Shown here piece after piece: positions 8,282-23,531 of a stretch of 64,000 bases of DNA (positions are counted from its first letter, which is position 1; each line of letters starts with the position of its first letter). The stretch covers positions 19,349 to 83,348 of the forward strand of contig NZ_BPQE01000033.1 of NCBI RefSeq assembly GCF_022179085.1. Direction: 5' to 3'. The notes below the pieces were generated by a model. The model had not been told where the DNA came from. It worked only from the letters and a program-made list of their open reading frames with translations, and did no database searches. The DNA is from Methylobacterium aerolatum. Its GTDB lineage: Bacteria > Pseudomonadota > Alphaproteobacteria > Rhizobiales > Beijerinckiaceae. The translations under genes and the position numbers were made by a program.

Positions 8282-8293
8282 GTCAGAATGACA
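8276..8293. promoter_or_regulatory. PpsR/CrtJ box upstream of bchG
   Basis: TGT-N12-ACA, the established PpsR/CrtJ consensus, is present in its full dyad form TGTCA-N8-TGACA. It is 29 bases from the bchG start and overlaps the predicted -35. The repressor gene is adjacent. Repression of bchG under oxygen or light is the likely effect. Confidence 0.8.
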
Positions 8294-8317
8294 GTGTTTG
8301 CCGGGCCCATATCGTCG

Positions 8318-8335
8318 CCTGCAGGAAAATGCAGG
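8318..8335. promoter_or_regulatory. Short dyad CCTGCA-N6-TGCAGG
   Basis: This perfect 6-bp inverted repeat lies between the bchG promoter and the larger palindrome at 8344. It has no T-run, so it is not an obvious terminator. Function is unknown. Confidence 0.25.
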
Positions 8336-8343
8336 TTCTCAGG

Positions 8344-8364
8344 GTGTAAATTCGTCATTTACAC
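8344..8364. promoter_or_regulatory. AT-rich palindrome in the ppsR-bchG gap
   Basis: GTGTAAAT-N5-ATTTACAC is a perfect 8-bp inverted repeat in otherwise GC-rich DNA, about 60 bases upstream of the bchG -35. It contains TGT-N13-ACA, one base off the PpsR spacing, so it may bind a different factor. It looks like an operator and not a terminator. Confidence 0.5.
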
Positions 8365-8491
8365 GGCGAGGCCGGTCCCCGTCCGTCGCGATGGGCACTC
8401 CGTCCAGGACGTGACAGGGGCGGACCCGTCGTGTTCGCGGTCACAGAGACGCCGGAGCGGAACGGTCGGGAGAGGCCGGGGCGACCCCGAC

Positions 8492-10024
8492 TCACCCCTC
8501 CTCGACGGCGTCGAGGTCTCCCACGCCGTAGCGCCGCATCTTGGCATAGAGGCCCTGGCGGGAGAGGCCCAGCATCTCGGCCGCCGAGGCGCGGTTGTCG
8601 CGGGTGATGCGCAGGGCCGCCTCGATGCACAGCTTCTCGATGAGGTCCGTGGTCTCGCGGACCAGGGTCTTCATGGAGACGCGGCCGACCAGCTCGGCCA
8701 TCTGCTCGACGGAGCGCGGCTCCGTGCGGGTCCCGATGTTGAGGGACGAGCGTGGCGGCAGGGCGCGGATCGAGAAACCCACGCACCCCGGCGAGCCCGG
8801 CGCGGTGACGGCCGCGATCTCGACATCCTCCAGCGCCCCGTAGGCGCCGCGCACCACGCTGGCGTAGCGCCGGACGGAGCCGTGATCCTGCAGGGTGGCG
8901 AAGAGGGTGCGCGCGTCGGTCTCGTCGCGGCACAGCCAGCTGTCGATGGGGCGGCCCTTGGCCTGCCCCTCGGCGGCGAGTTGCGCGAGTTCGAGGAAGG
9001 CGGCGTTGGCCCACAGGACCCGGCGCCCGGGATCGGTCAGGACGAAGCCTTCGGGCATGGCCTCGATCAGGGCGCGGATCGGCAAGGGCCCGGCCTGCTC
9101 CTCGGAGGCCGCGCCGTCGGCCGCGCGCTCGGGGAGAAGCCGCAGGATCGCGCTGGTGCCGCCCTCGCCCCGGAACAGGGACGCGGAGACCGTCACCTCG
9201 CCCCGACCCTGCAGGAGGATGGCCCGGCAATCGGGCGCCTGCCCGGAGGTCCGCAGGGAGGCGTGCTGCCCCTCCAGGATGCGCAGGCTCGCCGGGTCGA
9301 ACAACTCGACGGTGTCGATGCCCACCAACCGCCGGACGGGGCGCCCGAGCAGGCGCGCGGCGGCGGGGTTCGCCTCGATCACCCGCCGCGTGGTGGCATC
9401 GACCACCAGCACGGCCTCGCCGCAGATCTGGAACAGGAGGCGGTAACGCGTCTCGGCCGCCCGCAACCGGTCATAGTCGCGCTCGAGGGTCTGCTGCGTA
9501 TCGGCGAGACGGCGCTGAAGGGCGGCCACCGCGCGCATGTCGCGCCCAAGCACGAGAATCGGGCCGCCCGCGTCGGGCCGGAGGGCGGCGTAGCGAATCG
9601 GCAGGTCGGTGCCCGTGGGGGAGGGGTGGTTCACCTGCCGCCAGCGCGTCACCTCGCCCGGGGCGGCGTCGCGCAGCAGCTCATCGACCTTCGGACGGCT
9701 CTCCACCGTCACCGTGTCGACGAGGCGGCGACCGAGCCATCCTGTGATCTTCTCGTCGGCGAAGTCGCCGCCGCCGGTCGCGCCCTGGATCACCCCGTCC
9801 GCATCGACGATGAGGGAAAGGTCCGAAGCAGCCGTCACGGCCAGTCCGGCCGTGGTCCCTCCGAGGAGGGCGGCGACCTTGGGCAGCGCCTCGTGGGGCA
9901 CGGGCTCGGCAGGGCGTGGGCGGGGCGGCACGTTCGTCTGTCGCAGTGCGTCGATGGGAGAACCTATCAGCAAGCCAGCGCCGGTCTGTCTAGCATCGCT
10001 TCCGCGAGATCGGGAGCCGACCAT
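8492..10024 (-). CDS. ppsR: PpsR/CrtJ photosynthesis transcription repressor
   Basis: PpsR represses bacteriochlorophyll, carotenoid and antenna genes in oxygen or light by binding TGT-N12-ACA. The protein has an N-terminal region, PAS domains (the clearest centred on FQICGEAVLVVDATTRRVIE and on LIEAMPEGFVLTDPGRRVLW), and a C-terminal Fis-type helix-turn-helix (AAEMLGLSRQGLYAKMRRYG). The frame from the ATG at 10024 gives 510 residues but overlaps ppaA by 58 bases and has no ribosome site; a GTG at 9931 would give 479 residues, closer to the usual length and clear of ppaA. The true start is therefore open. It lies directly behind ppaA on the same strand. Confidence 0.9.
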   Translation of the reverse strand: MVGSRSRGSDARQTGAGLLIGSPIDALRQTNVPPRPRPAEPVPHEALPKVAALLGGTTAGLAVTAASDLSLIVDADGVIQGATGGGDFADEKITGWLGRRLVDTVTVESRPKVDELLRDAAPGEVTRWRQVNHPSPTGTDLPIRYAALRPDAGGPILVLGRDMRAVAALQRRLADTQQTLERDYDRLRAAETRYRLLFQICGEAVLVVDATTRRVIEANPAAARLLGRPVRRLVGIDTVELFDPASLRILEGQHASLRTSGQAPDCRAILLQGRGEVTVSASLFRGEGGTSAILRLLPERAADGAASEEQAGPLPIRALIEAMPEGFVLTDPGRRVLWANAAFLELAQLAAEGQAKGRPIDSWLCRDETDARTLFATLQDHGSVRRYASVVRGAYGALEDVEIAAVTAPGSPGCVGFSIRALPPRSSLNIGTRTEPRSVEQMAELVGRVSMKTLVRETTDLIEKLCIEAALRITRDNRASAAEMLGLSRQGLYAKMRRYGVGDLDAVEEG

Positions 10025-10788
10025 GCATCGGGCGCATAGGCATCAGCTCCGACCTCCGAGGCGGAGGCGCCTGACCGGGCGAAATACGGTCCACCAACCA
10101 TCACGAAGAGGGAAGGGTTGCACGAGGCCCGGCGCAGGACCGGGACCAGCGCCGCGAGGGCGGGGACGCACACGTCGCACGACAGCGACAGGCCCACAAT
10201 ATCATACCACCCTTTGCGCACCTCTTCGGCGGGGTCGTCGCCGTGGCGGCCGAGGGTGGTCACGTCCCACCCCGATTCGCGGAAGAAGCTCGCCAGGATC
10301 GACAGGCCGAAGGCGTGGGTCTCGCCGGGGGAGGGCATGAGCAGGATGCTGCGGCCGCTCGGGCTCGCCGCCCGCTCCATCGTCGCGCACAGGCGCCGGG
10401 TCACGGCCTGAAGCCGGCCGAGGCCCTCCGTCACCGCGACGAAGTCGCAGGTGTCGTGCTCCCACATCGTCCCGAGACGCCGCGCGGCGGGCGCCAGGAT
10501 GTCGAGGAGCGTCCGGTTGAGGGGCAGGCCACTTCCGAGGAGCCCGTCCACCACGCCGCCGAGGTCGAAGGGGTCCGACGCAACGAGGAGGTCCGCCAAC
10601 CTCTCCGAATCCCGCAGCGGCAGCGCAACGGAGGCACGTGCCGACGGGCGGTGGGCGAGCATCAGGCGGGGGAGGATTTCCGCCTCGACGAGCCGGGCGA
10701 GGGCCGCGAGGTCGTCGCCGTCCGCCCCCGAGCGATCGCAGATCAGGTCCGCGAAGACGTCGTCGCCGAGGTGCGCAAGATCATCCAT
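9967..10788 (-). CDS. ppaA: PpaA/AerR cobalamin-binding antirepressor
   Basis: AerR/PpaA binds cobalamin in the light and modulates the partner PpsR/CrtJ. The 273-residue protein has the W-E-H-D segment (MWEHDTCDFVAVTEGLGRLQ) and a SCHIC-type B12 domain with the ligand motif ETHAFG (His about residue 158). The ATG at 10788 is preferred because GGGAGG stands 7 bases before it; an in-frame ATG at 10794 is too close to that site. It heads a two-gene unit with ppsR and is divergent from bchF across a 315-base gap. Confidence 0.9.
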   Translation of the reverse strand: MDDLAHLGDDVFADLICDRSGADGDDLAALARLVEAEILPRLMLAHRPSARASVALPLRDSERLADLLVASDPFDLGGVVDGLLGSGLPLNRTLLDILAPAARRLGTMWEHDTCDFVAVTEGLGRLQAVTRRLCATMERAASPSGRSILLMPSPGETHAFGLSILASFFRESGWDVTTLGRHGDDPAEEVRKGWYDIVGLSLSCDVCVPALAALVPVLRRASCNPSLFVMVGGPYFARSGASASEVGADAYAPDAWSAPDLAEAMLDRPALAC

Positions 10789-10967
10789 CGGCATCCCTCC
10801 CGGCTAGACCGCCATTCGGAGACTGTCACTCTACGATCGCGTGATCATTCCACAATCGAGTCGCTCGATCCGGCATTCCCGGCGGAGAACCGGTCGCTCG
10901 CGCATCACGCGATCCCCGATCTCCCGCAGGGGTTCCACCCTACGCAGGAAAATTCCGTTGGCAATGA

Positions 10968-12905
<1,938 letters not shown>

Positions 12906-12909
12906 GCCG

Positions 12910-14455
12910 ATGCAGCTCACCCTCTGGACCTACGAAGGCCCGCCCCACATCGGCGCGATGCGCGTGGCGACCGCCATGAAGGGCCTGCACTACGTGCTGC
13001 ACGCGCCCCAGGGCGACACCTACGCCGACCTGCTGTTCACGATGATCGAGCGGCGGGACCACCGCCCGCCGGTCACCTACACCACCTTCCGGGCGCAGGA
13101 TCTCGGCCGGGACACGGCCGAGCTGTTCAAGACCGCCTGCGCCCAGGCCCATGCCCGCTTCCAGCCGCAGGCGATGATCGTCGGCGCCTCATGCACCGCC
13201 GAATTGATCCAGGACGATCCGGGGGGGCTCGCCAAGGCGCTCGACCTGCCGATCCCGGTGATCCCCCTGGAACTGCCGGCCTACCAGAAGAAGGAGAACT
13301 GGGGCGCCTCGGAGACCTTCTACCGGCTGGTCCGCGCCCTGGCCGCGCCGGTGGAGAAGCGTCCCGCCGGCAGCCGCCCGCTCTGCAACATCCTCGGCCC
13401 CACCGCGCTCGGCTTCCGCCACCGGGACGACCTGATCGAGATCAAGCGGATCCTGTCCGAACTCGGCATCGACGTGAACGTGGTGGCGCCGATGGGCGCG
13501 AGCCCCGCCGACCTCGCCCGCCTCGGCGCGGCCGATTTCAACGTGGTCATGTATCCCGAGACCGCCCGCGCGGCGGCGGAGCACCTGAAGCGCGCCCTCA
13601 AGCAACCTCATACGAAAGAGATCCCCATCGGGGTCGGCGGCACGCGGGCTTTCGTGGCCGAGGTGGCGGCCCTGGCGGGCGTCGATCCGGCGCCGGTCCT
13701 GGAGGGTGAGGGCTCGCGCCTGCCCTGGTACTCGCGCTCGGTCGATTCGACCTACCTTACGGGCAAGCGCGTCTTCGTGTTCGGCGACGCCACCCACGCG
13801 CTGGGGCTCGCCCGGGTCGCCACGAAGGAACTCGGCTTCAAGCTCGTCGGACTCGGCACCTACACCCGCGAGTTCGCCCGCGAGGTCCGCGCCGAAGCGG
13901 AGGCGCACGGCATCGAGGCGACGATCTCCGACGACTACCTGGACGTCGAGGCGGCCATCCGCGCGGCGGCCCCGGAACTGGTGCTCGGCACCCAGATGGA
14001 ACGGCATGTTGCCAAGCGGCTGGGCCTGCCTTGCGCGGTGATCTCGGCGCCGGTCCACGTGCAGGATTTCCCCGCGCGCCACTCGCCGCAGATGGGCTTC
14101 GAGGGCGCCAACGTCCTGTTCGACACCCTCGTCCATCCGCTGATGATGGGCCTCGAAGAGCACCTCCTGGGCATGTTCCGGGAGGATCCCGAATTCCACG
14201 ATGGCGTCGGGCCGTCGCATCTCGGCGCCTCGCCGGTGGTGCGGCCCGAGGCCGTGGAACGGGTGCCGGCTTCCTCCCCTCCGACACCGGCACCCGTTTC
14301 TGATTCGAGCGGCGCGATCGTCCTGAACTGGGCGCCGGACGCGGAGAAGGAGCTGAGGAAGATCCCGTTCTTCGTGCGCGGGAAAGCGCGCAGCAACACG
14401 GAGAAGTTCGCGCGAGAGCGGCGCCTTCCGCTCATCACCCTCGAGACCTTGTACG

Positions 14456-14481
<26 letters not shown>
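12910..14481 (+). CDS. bchB: Dark-operative protochlorophyllide reductase subunit B
   Basis: BchB is the partner of BchN and contributes an unusual Asp ligand to the interfacial [4Fe-4S] cluster; that Asp is present here as residue 36 in [10 protein letters not shown]. The 523-residue protein has the usual NifDK-like domains, a Pro/Ser linker near residues 450-475 and the C-terminal light-independent reductase cap ([20 protein letters not shown]). It overlaps the start of bchH by 26 bases, so the two are probably coupled. Confidence 0.95.
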
Positions 14482-19152
<4,671 letters not shown>

Positions 19153-19168
19153 TTCTGGGCTTCGACCG

Positions 19169-19879
19169 ATGACCAGCGCCAGCTACGACGCCCGCCGGGG
19201 CGAACTCACCACCTACTTCGACCGCACCGCCGTCGAGGCGTGGTCGCGCCTCACCTCCGACGCCCCCGTCAGCAAGGTCCGCGCGACGGTGCGCGCGGGC
19301 CGCGACGCCATGCGCGGCACGCTGCTGTCCTGGCTCCCCGCCGATATGACCGGCCTGCGCCTGCTGGACGCCGGATGCGGCACCGGCGCGCTCGCCGTCG
19401 AGGCGGCCCGGCGCGGGGCGGAGGTCGTGGCCATCGACGTCTCCCCGACCCTGATCGGGCTGGCGCAGGAGCGCCTGCCGCAGATGGCCGGCGCGGGCAG
19501 CATCGACTTCCGGGTGGGAGACATGCTCGACCCCGGCCTCGGCCGGTTCGACCACGTGGTGGCGATGGATTCGCTGATCCACTACCGCCCGGCGGACATC
19601 GCCCGCGCGCTCGCACAGCTTGCAGAGCGCACCGACGGTTCGGTTCTGTTCACGGTCGCGCCGCGCACCGCCTTGCTCACCGTGATGCACGCGGCCGGGA
19701 AGCTCTTTCCGCGCGGCGACCGCTCGCCGGCCATCGTGCCCGTCACGGAGCGGGGGCTGAAGCGGCGCATCGCCGAAGAGTCGGCGCTCGACGGTTTTAC
19801 GTGGGCAAAGAGCCATCGGATCAACAGCGGCTTCTACCTCTCGAACGCCATCTCGCTGACGCGGAGCGCCGCGCGATGA
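19169..19879 (+). CDS. bchM: Magnesium-protoporphyrin O-methyltransferase
   Basis: BchM methylates the ring C propionate of Mg-protoporphyrin IX using S-adenosylmethionine, the step between Mg-chelatase and the AcsF cyclase. The 236-residue protein has the SAM-binding motif LLDAGCGTGALAVEAARRG and the further class I methyltransferase acidic and post motifs. It overlaps lhaA by ATGA and follows bchL by 16 bases. Confidence 0.95.
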   Translation: MTSASYDARRGELTTYFDRTAVEAWSRLTSDAPVSKVRATVRAGRDAMRGTLLSWLPADMTGLRLLDAGCGTGALAVEAARRGAEVVAIDVSPTLIGLAQERLPQMAGAGSIDFRVGDMLDPGLGRFDHVVAMDSLIHYRPADIARALAQLAERTDGSVLFTVAPRTALLTVMHAAGKLFPRGDRSPAIVPVTERGLKRRIAEESALDGFTWAKSHRINSGFYLSNAISLTRSAAR

Positions 19880-21267
19880 ACTTCACCCGCACCCTCATGC
19901 GCCTCGGCCCCAGCATCCTGCCCTTCGCGGATGCGGCGACCGTCGAGCTGCCGATGGGTCGGTTGCTGCGGCTCGCCCTGTTCCAGGTCACGGTCGGCAT
20001 GGCCGCCGTCCTGCTGATCGGCACCCTCAACCGGGTGATGATCGTCGAACTCGGGGTGCCCGCCTGGATCGTGGCGGTGATGCTGTCGCTGCCCCTCGTC
20101 TTCGCGCCGCTGCGGGCGCTGGTCGGGTTCCGCTCGGATACGCATCGCTCGGTGCTCGGCTGGCGGCGGGTGCCCTACATCTGGTTCGGCACGCTGCTCC
20201 AGTTCGGCGGGCTCGCCATCATGCCCTTCGCCCTGCTGATCCTGTCGGGCGACACCACCGGTCCCCTCTGGGTCGGCGACGTGGCGGCGGCGCTGGCCTT
20301 CCTCCTCGTCGGCGCGGGGCTCCACACCACGCAGACCGTGGGGCTGGCACTCGCCACCGACCTCGCCCCGGCCCATGCCCGGCCGAAGGTGGTGGCCCTC
20401 CTCTGCGCCGCCCTCCTCGTCGGGATGATGGCGAGCGCCCTGGTCTTCGGGTTGGCGCTCTCGAACTTCTCGCAGGTCAGGCTCATCCAGGTGATCCAGG
20501 GCGCCGCCCTCGTGACCATCGTGCTGAACGGCCTCGCCCTGTGGAAGCAGGAGCCGCGCGATCCCAACCGCGGCCGCGAGGCTCCCCGCCAGACCTTCAA
20601 GGATTCCTGGCGCGCCTATGCCGGACAGGGCCATGCCCGGCGGCGCCTGCTGGCGATCGGCCTGGGCACGGCGGGCTTCTCCATGCAGGACATCCTGCTC
20701 GAACCCTATGGCGGGCAGATCCTGCACCTGCCCGTGGCGGCCACGACGGCGCTGACCGCCATGCTGGCGGCCGGAGGCGGGCTCGGCCTCGTCCTCGCGG
20801 CCCGCTGGCTGAACCGCGGCGGCGACCCGTTCCGGGTCTCGGCGGCGGGCGCCGGGATCGGCATCCTCGCCTTCTCCGCGGTGGTCTTCGCCGCGCCGCT
20901 CGCCTCGCAGAACCTCTTTGCCCTCGGCGTGAGCCTGATCGGCCTCGGCGGCGGCCTCTTCGCCCACGGGACGCTGACCGCCTCCATGGAGAAGGCCGGA
21001 CCGGAGGATACGGGCCTCGCGCTCGGCGCCTGGGGCGCGGTGCAGGCCACCGCCGCCGGGCTCGCCATCGCCGCGAGCGGCATCGTCCGCGACGTCGGCG
21101 CGGCCGTGGCGCAGACGGGCATCCTCGGCGAGGGGATGAACGAGCCAGCCATCGGCTACCTCATCGTCTACCACATCGAGATCGCGCTGCTCTTCGCCGC
21201 GCTGGTGGCGCTGGGACCGCTGGTGCGCAGCGCCGACCGCTACCGACTCATCGAGAGAACCGCCTGA
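19876..21267 (+). CDS. lhaA: Light-harvesting complex assembly protein, PucC/LhaA family
   Basis: LhaA helps assemble the LH1 antenna and may deliver bacteriochlorophyll. The 463-residue, about 12-helix transporter-like protein belongs to the BCD family, with LIGTLNRVMIVELGVPAWIV near residue 45 and SMQDILLEPYGGQIL in the middle. It lies between bchM and puhA, its usual place in purple bacteria. Overlap with bchM suggests coupling. It is the second PucC-family member in the window. Confidence 0.93.
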   Translation: MNFTRTLMRLGPSILPFADAATVELPMGRLLRLALFQVTVGMAAVLLIGTLNRVMIVELGVPAWIVAVMLSLPLVFAPLRALVGFRSDTHRSVLGWRRVPYIWFGTLLQFGGLAIMPFALLILSGDTTGPLWVGDVAAALAFLLVGAGLHTTQTVGLALATDLAPAHARPKVVALLCAALLVGMMASALVFGLALSNFSQVRLIQVIQGAALVTIVLNGLALWKQEPRDPNRGREAPRQTFKDSWRAYAGQGHARRRLLAIGLGTAGFSMQDILLEPYGGQILHLPVAATTALTAMLAAGGGLGLVLAARWLNRGGDPFRVSAAGAGIGILAFSAVVFAAPLASQNLFALGVSLIGLGGGLFAHGTLTASMEKAGPEDTGLALGAWGAVQATAAGLAIAASGIVRDVGAAVAQTGILGEGMNEPAIGYLIVYHIEIALLFAALVALGPLVRSADRYRLIERTA

Positions 21268-21285
21268 GACCAGGGGGAGGATCAC

Positions 21286-22065
21286 ATGCCAACGGGTGCC
21301 TTGACCGGATACGTCGACGTCGCACAACTCGTGCTCTACGCCTTCTTCCTGTTCTTCGGGGGGCTGGTCTTCTACCTCCGCCGGGAGGACCGCCGCGAGG
21401 GCTACCCGCTGGAGGACGAGGCCGTCGGCCTGCGCCACTCCATCAACCCGTTCCTGATTCCCTCGTCCAAAGCCTTCGTCCTGCCCGGCGGCGAGACCAC
21501 CTACGCGCCCCAGGCGATGCAGGGCCGCCAGGACATCGAGACCGGCATCCCCGCCCGCAAGGTCGAGCCGTGGCCCGGCGCGCCCTACGAGCGGACGGAC
21601 TCGTCGCTGGCGGCGGGCGTCGGGCCCGGCTCCTACGTCGTCCGGCACGACGTCACCGACAAGACCTTCGAGGGCGAGGACCGGATGGCGCCCCTGCGGA
21701 TCGCGACGAAGTTCGTGGTCCACGAGCAGGGCCCGAACCCCATCGGCATGACGGTGTTCGGCTCCGACAACGCGGTGGCGGGCGTCGTGGCCGACCTCTG
21801 GGTCGACCGCGGCGAGTCGCTGGTGCGCTACTACGAGGTCGAGCTGGCGGGCGGCGGACGGCGGCTGATGCCGTCGGTGTTCTGCCGGGCGGGCGGCTTC
21901 ACCCGGACCGTGAAGTCCGAGGCCCTGCTGGCGGAGCAGTTCGCCGGCATCCCCACCACGAAGAACCCCGATTGCGTGACCTTCCTCGAGGAGGAGCGGA
22001 TCATGAGCTACTTCGGCGCCGGCACCCTCTACGCCACGCCGCAGCGTGGGGAGCCCCTGCTGTGA
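21286..22065 (+). CDS. puhA: Photosynthetic reaction centre H subunit
   Basis: PuhA caps the cytoplasmic face of the L/M reaction centre and guides protons to the secondary quinone. The 259-residue protein has a single N-terminal membrane helix (about residues 12-31, LVLYAFFLFFGGLVFYLR) and a large cytoplasmic beta domain. The start follows GGGGGAGG. The partner L and M subunits (pufLM) are not in this window. Confidence 0.96.
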   Translation: MPTGALTGYVDVAQLVLYAFFLFFGGLVFYLRREDRREGYPLEDEAVGLRHSINPFLIPSSKAFVLPGGETTYAPQAMQGRQDIETGIPARKVEPWPGAPYERTDSSLAAGVGPGSYVVRHDVTDKTFEGEDRMAPLRIATKFVVHEQGPNPIGMTVFGSDNAVAGVVADLWVDRGESLVRYYEVELAGGGRRLMPSVFCRAGGFTRTVKSEALLAEQFAGIPTTKNPDCVTFLEEERIMSYFGAGTLYATPQRGEPLL

Positions 22066-22715
22066 GCGCCGACGACTTCCTCCCCGAGGGCACCCTGCGC
22101 GGGTTGCCCGGCCCGCTCCCCCGGGGCGAGCACCTCCTCTGGCAGGGGGCACCGACCACGGCCGGCGTCTTCGTCCGGGTGTTCCACGCCCGCCTCGTCG
22201 CCCTGTGGTTCTGCGGCTGGGCCGGCGTGTTCGCGGCTGGCGCGGCCACGCCCCACCGGGCGATCATGGTCGGCGGCGCGGTGCTGCTCACCGGCCTCGT
22301 GGGCCTCGGGATCCTGTGGATCCTGTCCTGGCTCACCCACCGGACCAGCGTCTACACCATCACCACGAAGCGGGTCGTCCTGCAGACCGGCATCGCCCTT
22401 CCGGTGACCCGCAACATCCCCTTCACTCAGATCGAGAGCGGGGCGCTGCGGGCCTTCTCCGATGACACCGGCGACATCCCGTTGCGGTTGCGGCCGGGTG
22501 TACGGATCGCCTACCTTCAACTCTGGCCACACGCGCGGCCCTGGCATGTGTCGCGGACCGAGCCCATGCTCCGGTCCGTGCCCGAGGCCGGGACCGTCGT
22601 CCGGACCCTGGCGCAGGCGCTCGTCGCCCACGCCGAGGCTTCGGAGCCGGCGATGCCGGTCAGGGTGGTCGCGCGGCCGGCGCAGACGGCACCCCGCCTC
22701 GTGGCGGCGGAATAG
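22062..22715 (+). CDS. puhB: Photosynthetic complex assembly protein PuhB
   Basis: PuhB assists reaction-centre and LH1 assembly. The 217-residue membrane protein has two or three helices (residues ~40-90) followed by a bacterial PH-like (DUF304) domain with the pattern YTITTKRVVLQTGIALPVTR. A GTG start overlaps the puhA stop (GTGA). The gene order puhA-puhB-puhC supports the call. Confidence 0.93.
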   Translation: MSADDFLPEGTLRGLPGPLPRGEHLLWQGAPTTAGVFVRVFHARLVALWFCGWAGVFAAGAATPHRAIMVGGAVLLTGLVGLGILWILSWLTHRTSVYTITTKRVVLQTGIALPVTRNIPFTQIESGALRAFSDDTGDIPLRLRPGVRIAYLQLWPHARPWHVSRTEPMLRSVPEAGTVVRTLAQALVAHAEASEPAMPVRVVARPAQTAPRLVAAE

Positions 22716-22725
22716 GGAGGACGGC

Positions 22726-23235
22726 ATGGGCGGAGCGATCCCACGACAGGGCGCCAGGCGGCAGGAGGTCGGACCCGTTCCGGCCCTGCTCCTGATCGGC
22801 GCGGGCGCGCTCCTCGGTTTCACGATGCTCGCCGTCGCCATCGGCCGCTCCGAGGGCGTGGGGCTCACGCAGTTGCCCGCCGCCAAGGCGGTCGCCCGCC
22901 TCGAATTCCAGGCCGAGGATCAGGCGGACGGCTCCATTGCCCTGCGCAACGCCGCCGACCGAAGCATCGTCGCCTGGATCAAGCCCGGCGAGGACGGGTT
23001 CCTGCGCGGCACCCTCCGGGGCCTCGCCCAGGCGCGCCAGCGGGACGGCCTCGGCCGCGAGCCGCCCTTCAGCCTGACCCGCTACGACGACGGCCGCCTC
23101 GACCTCGCCGACGACGCCACCGGCCGCCATGTGCCGCTGGAAGCCTTCGGCTCCACCAACGCCCAGTCCTTCGCCCGGCTGCTGCCGGGGCAGGGCGCCC
23201 CGGGACCCGGGGCTGCCGCGACGGAGACCCGGTGA
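22726..23235 (+). CDS. puhC: Photosynthetic complex assembly protein PuhC
   Basis: PuhC is a single-span membrane protein needed for efficient reaction-centre/LH1 assembly in Rhodobacter. The 169-residue protein has one N-terminal helix (about residues 17-40) and a soluble domain with the conserved DGSIALRNAADRSIVAWIKP segment. GGGAGG precedes the ATG. It ends in a Gly/Pro-rich tail and touches the next gene. Confidence 0.92.
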   Translation: MGGAIPRQGARRQEVGPVPALLLIGAGALLGFTMLAVAIGRSEGVGLTQLPAAKAVARLEFQAEDQADGSIALRNAADRSIVAWIKPGEDGFLRGTLRGLAQARQRDGLGREPPFSLTRYDDGRLDLADDATGRHVPLEAFGSTNAQSFARLLPGQGAPGPGAAATETR

Positions 23236-23531
23236 TGGGCTGGCCCGGCTCCCGCACCGTCACCGTGCCGTGCACGATCGAGATCGAGCACACCTCGGAG
23301 AGCCTGCACGCGCACGTCACCCTCGATGCCGGCTTCGACATCGAGCCCGGTGACGAGGTGCAGGTCCACGACGCGCCGACCGAGGTGCCCTACGGCGAGC
23401 GCCTCACCGTGCGCCGCACCGCCACCGTCACCCGCGCGGGCGCGCTGGAGCGCGCCTGGACCAAGCTCATCGCCCATCTCGAACTGACCGAACTCTACGA
23501 GGTCAGCTTTTCCGAACGGAGGACGCTGTGA
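23235..23531 (+). CDS. Conserved photosynthesis-cluster protein of unknown function
   Basis: This 98-residue, probably soluble protein looks beta-strand-rich: alternating hydrophobic residues in [19 protein letters not shown] and [12 protein letters not shown], then a helical C-terminus. There is no known motif. It is placed between puhC and acsF, where several phototrophic alphaproteobacteria carry a similarly sized unknown gene. The start is either GTG 23232 or ATG 23235; both overlap the puhC stop. Its end overlaps acsF, so it is embedded in the operon. A role in reaction-centre assembly or in supporting AcsF is inference. Confidence 0.8.
   Translation: MGWPGSRTVTVPCTIEIEHTSESLHAHVTLDAGFDIEPGDEVQVHDAPTEVPYGERLTVRRTATVTRAGALERAWTKLIAHLELTELYEVSFSERRTL

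Noticed and set aside
8477-8489. ppsR terminator hairpin CGGGG-CGA-CCCCG
   Set aside because: Only five pairs and no T-run on the minus strand; not convincing.
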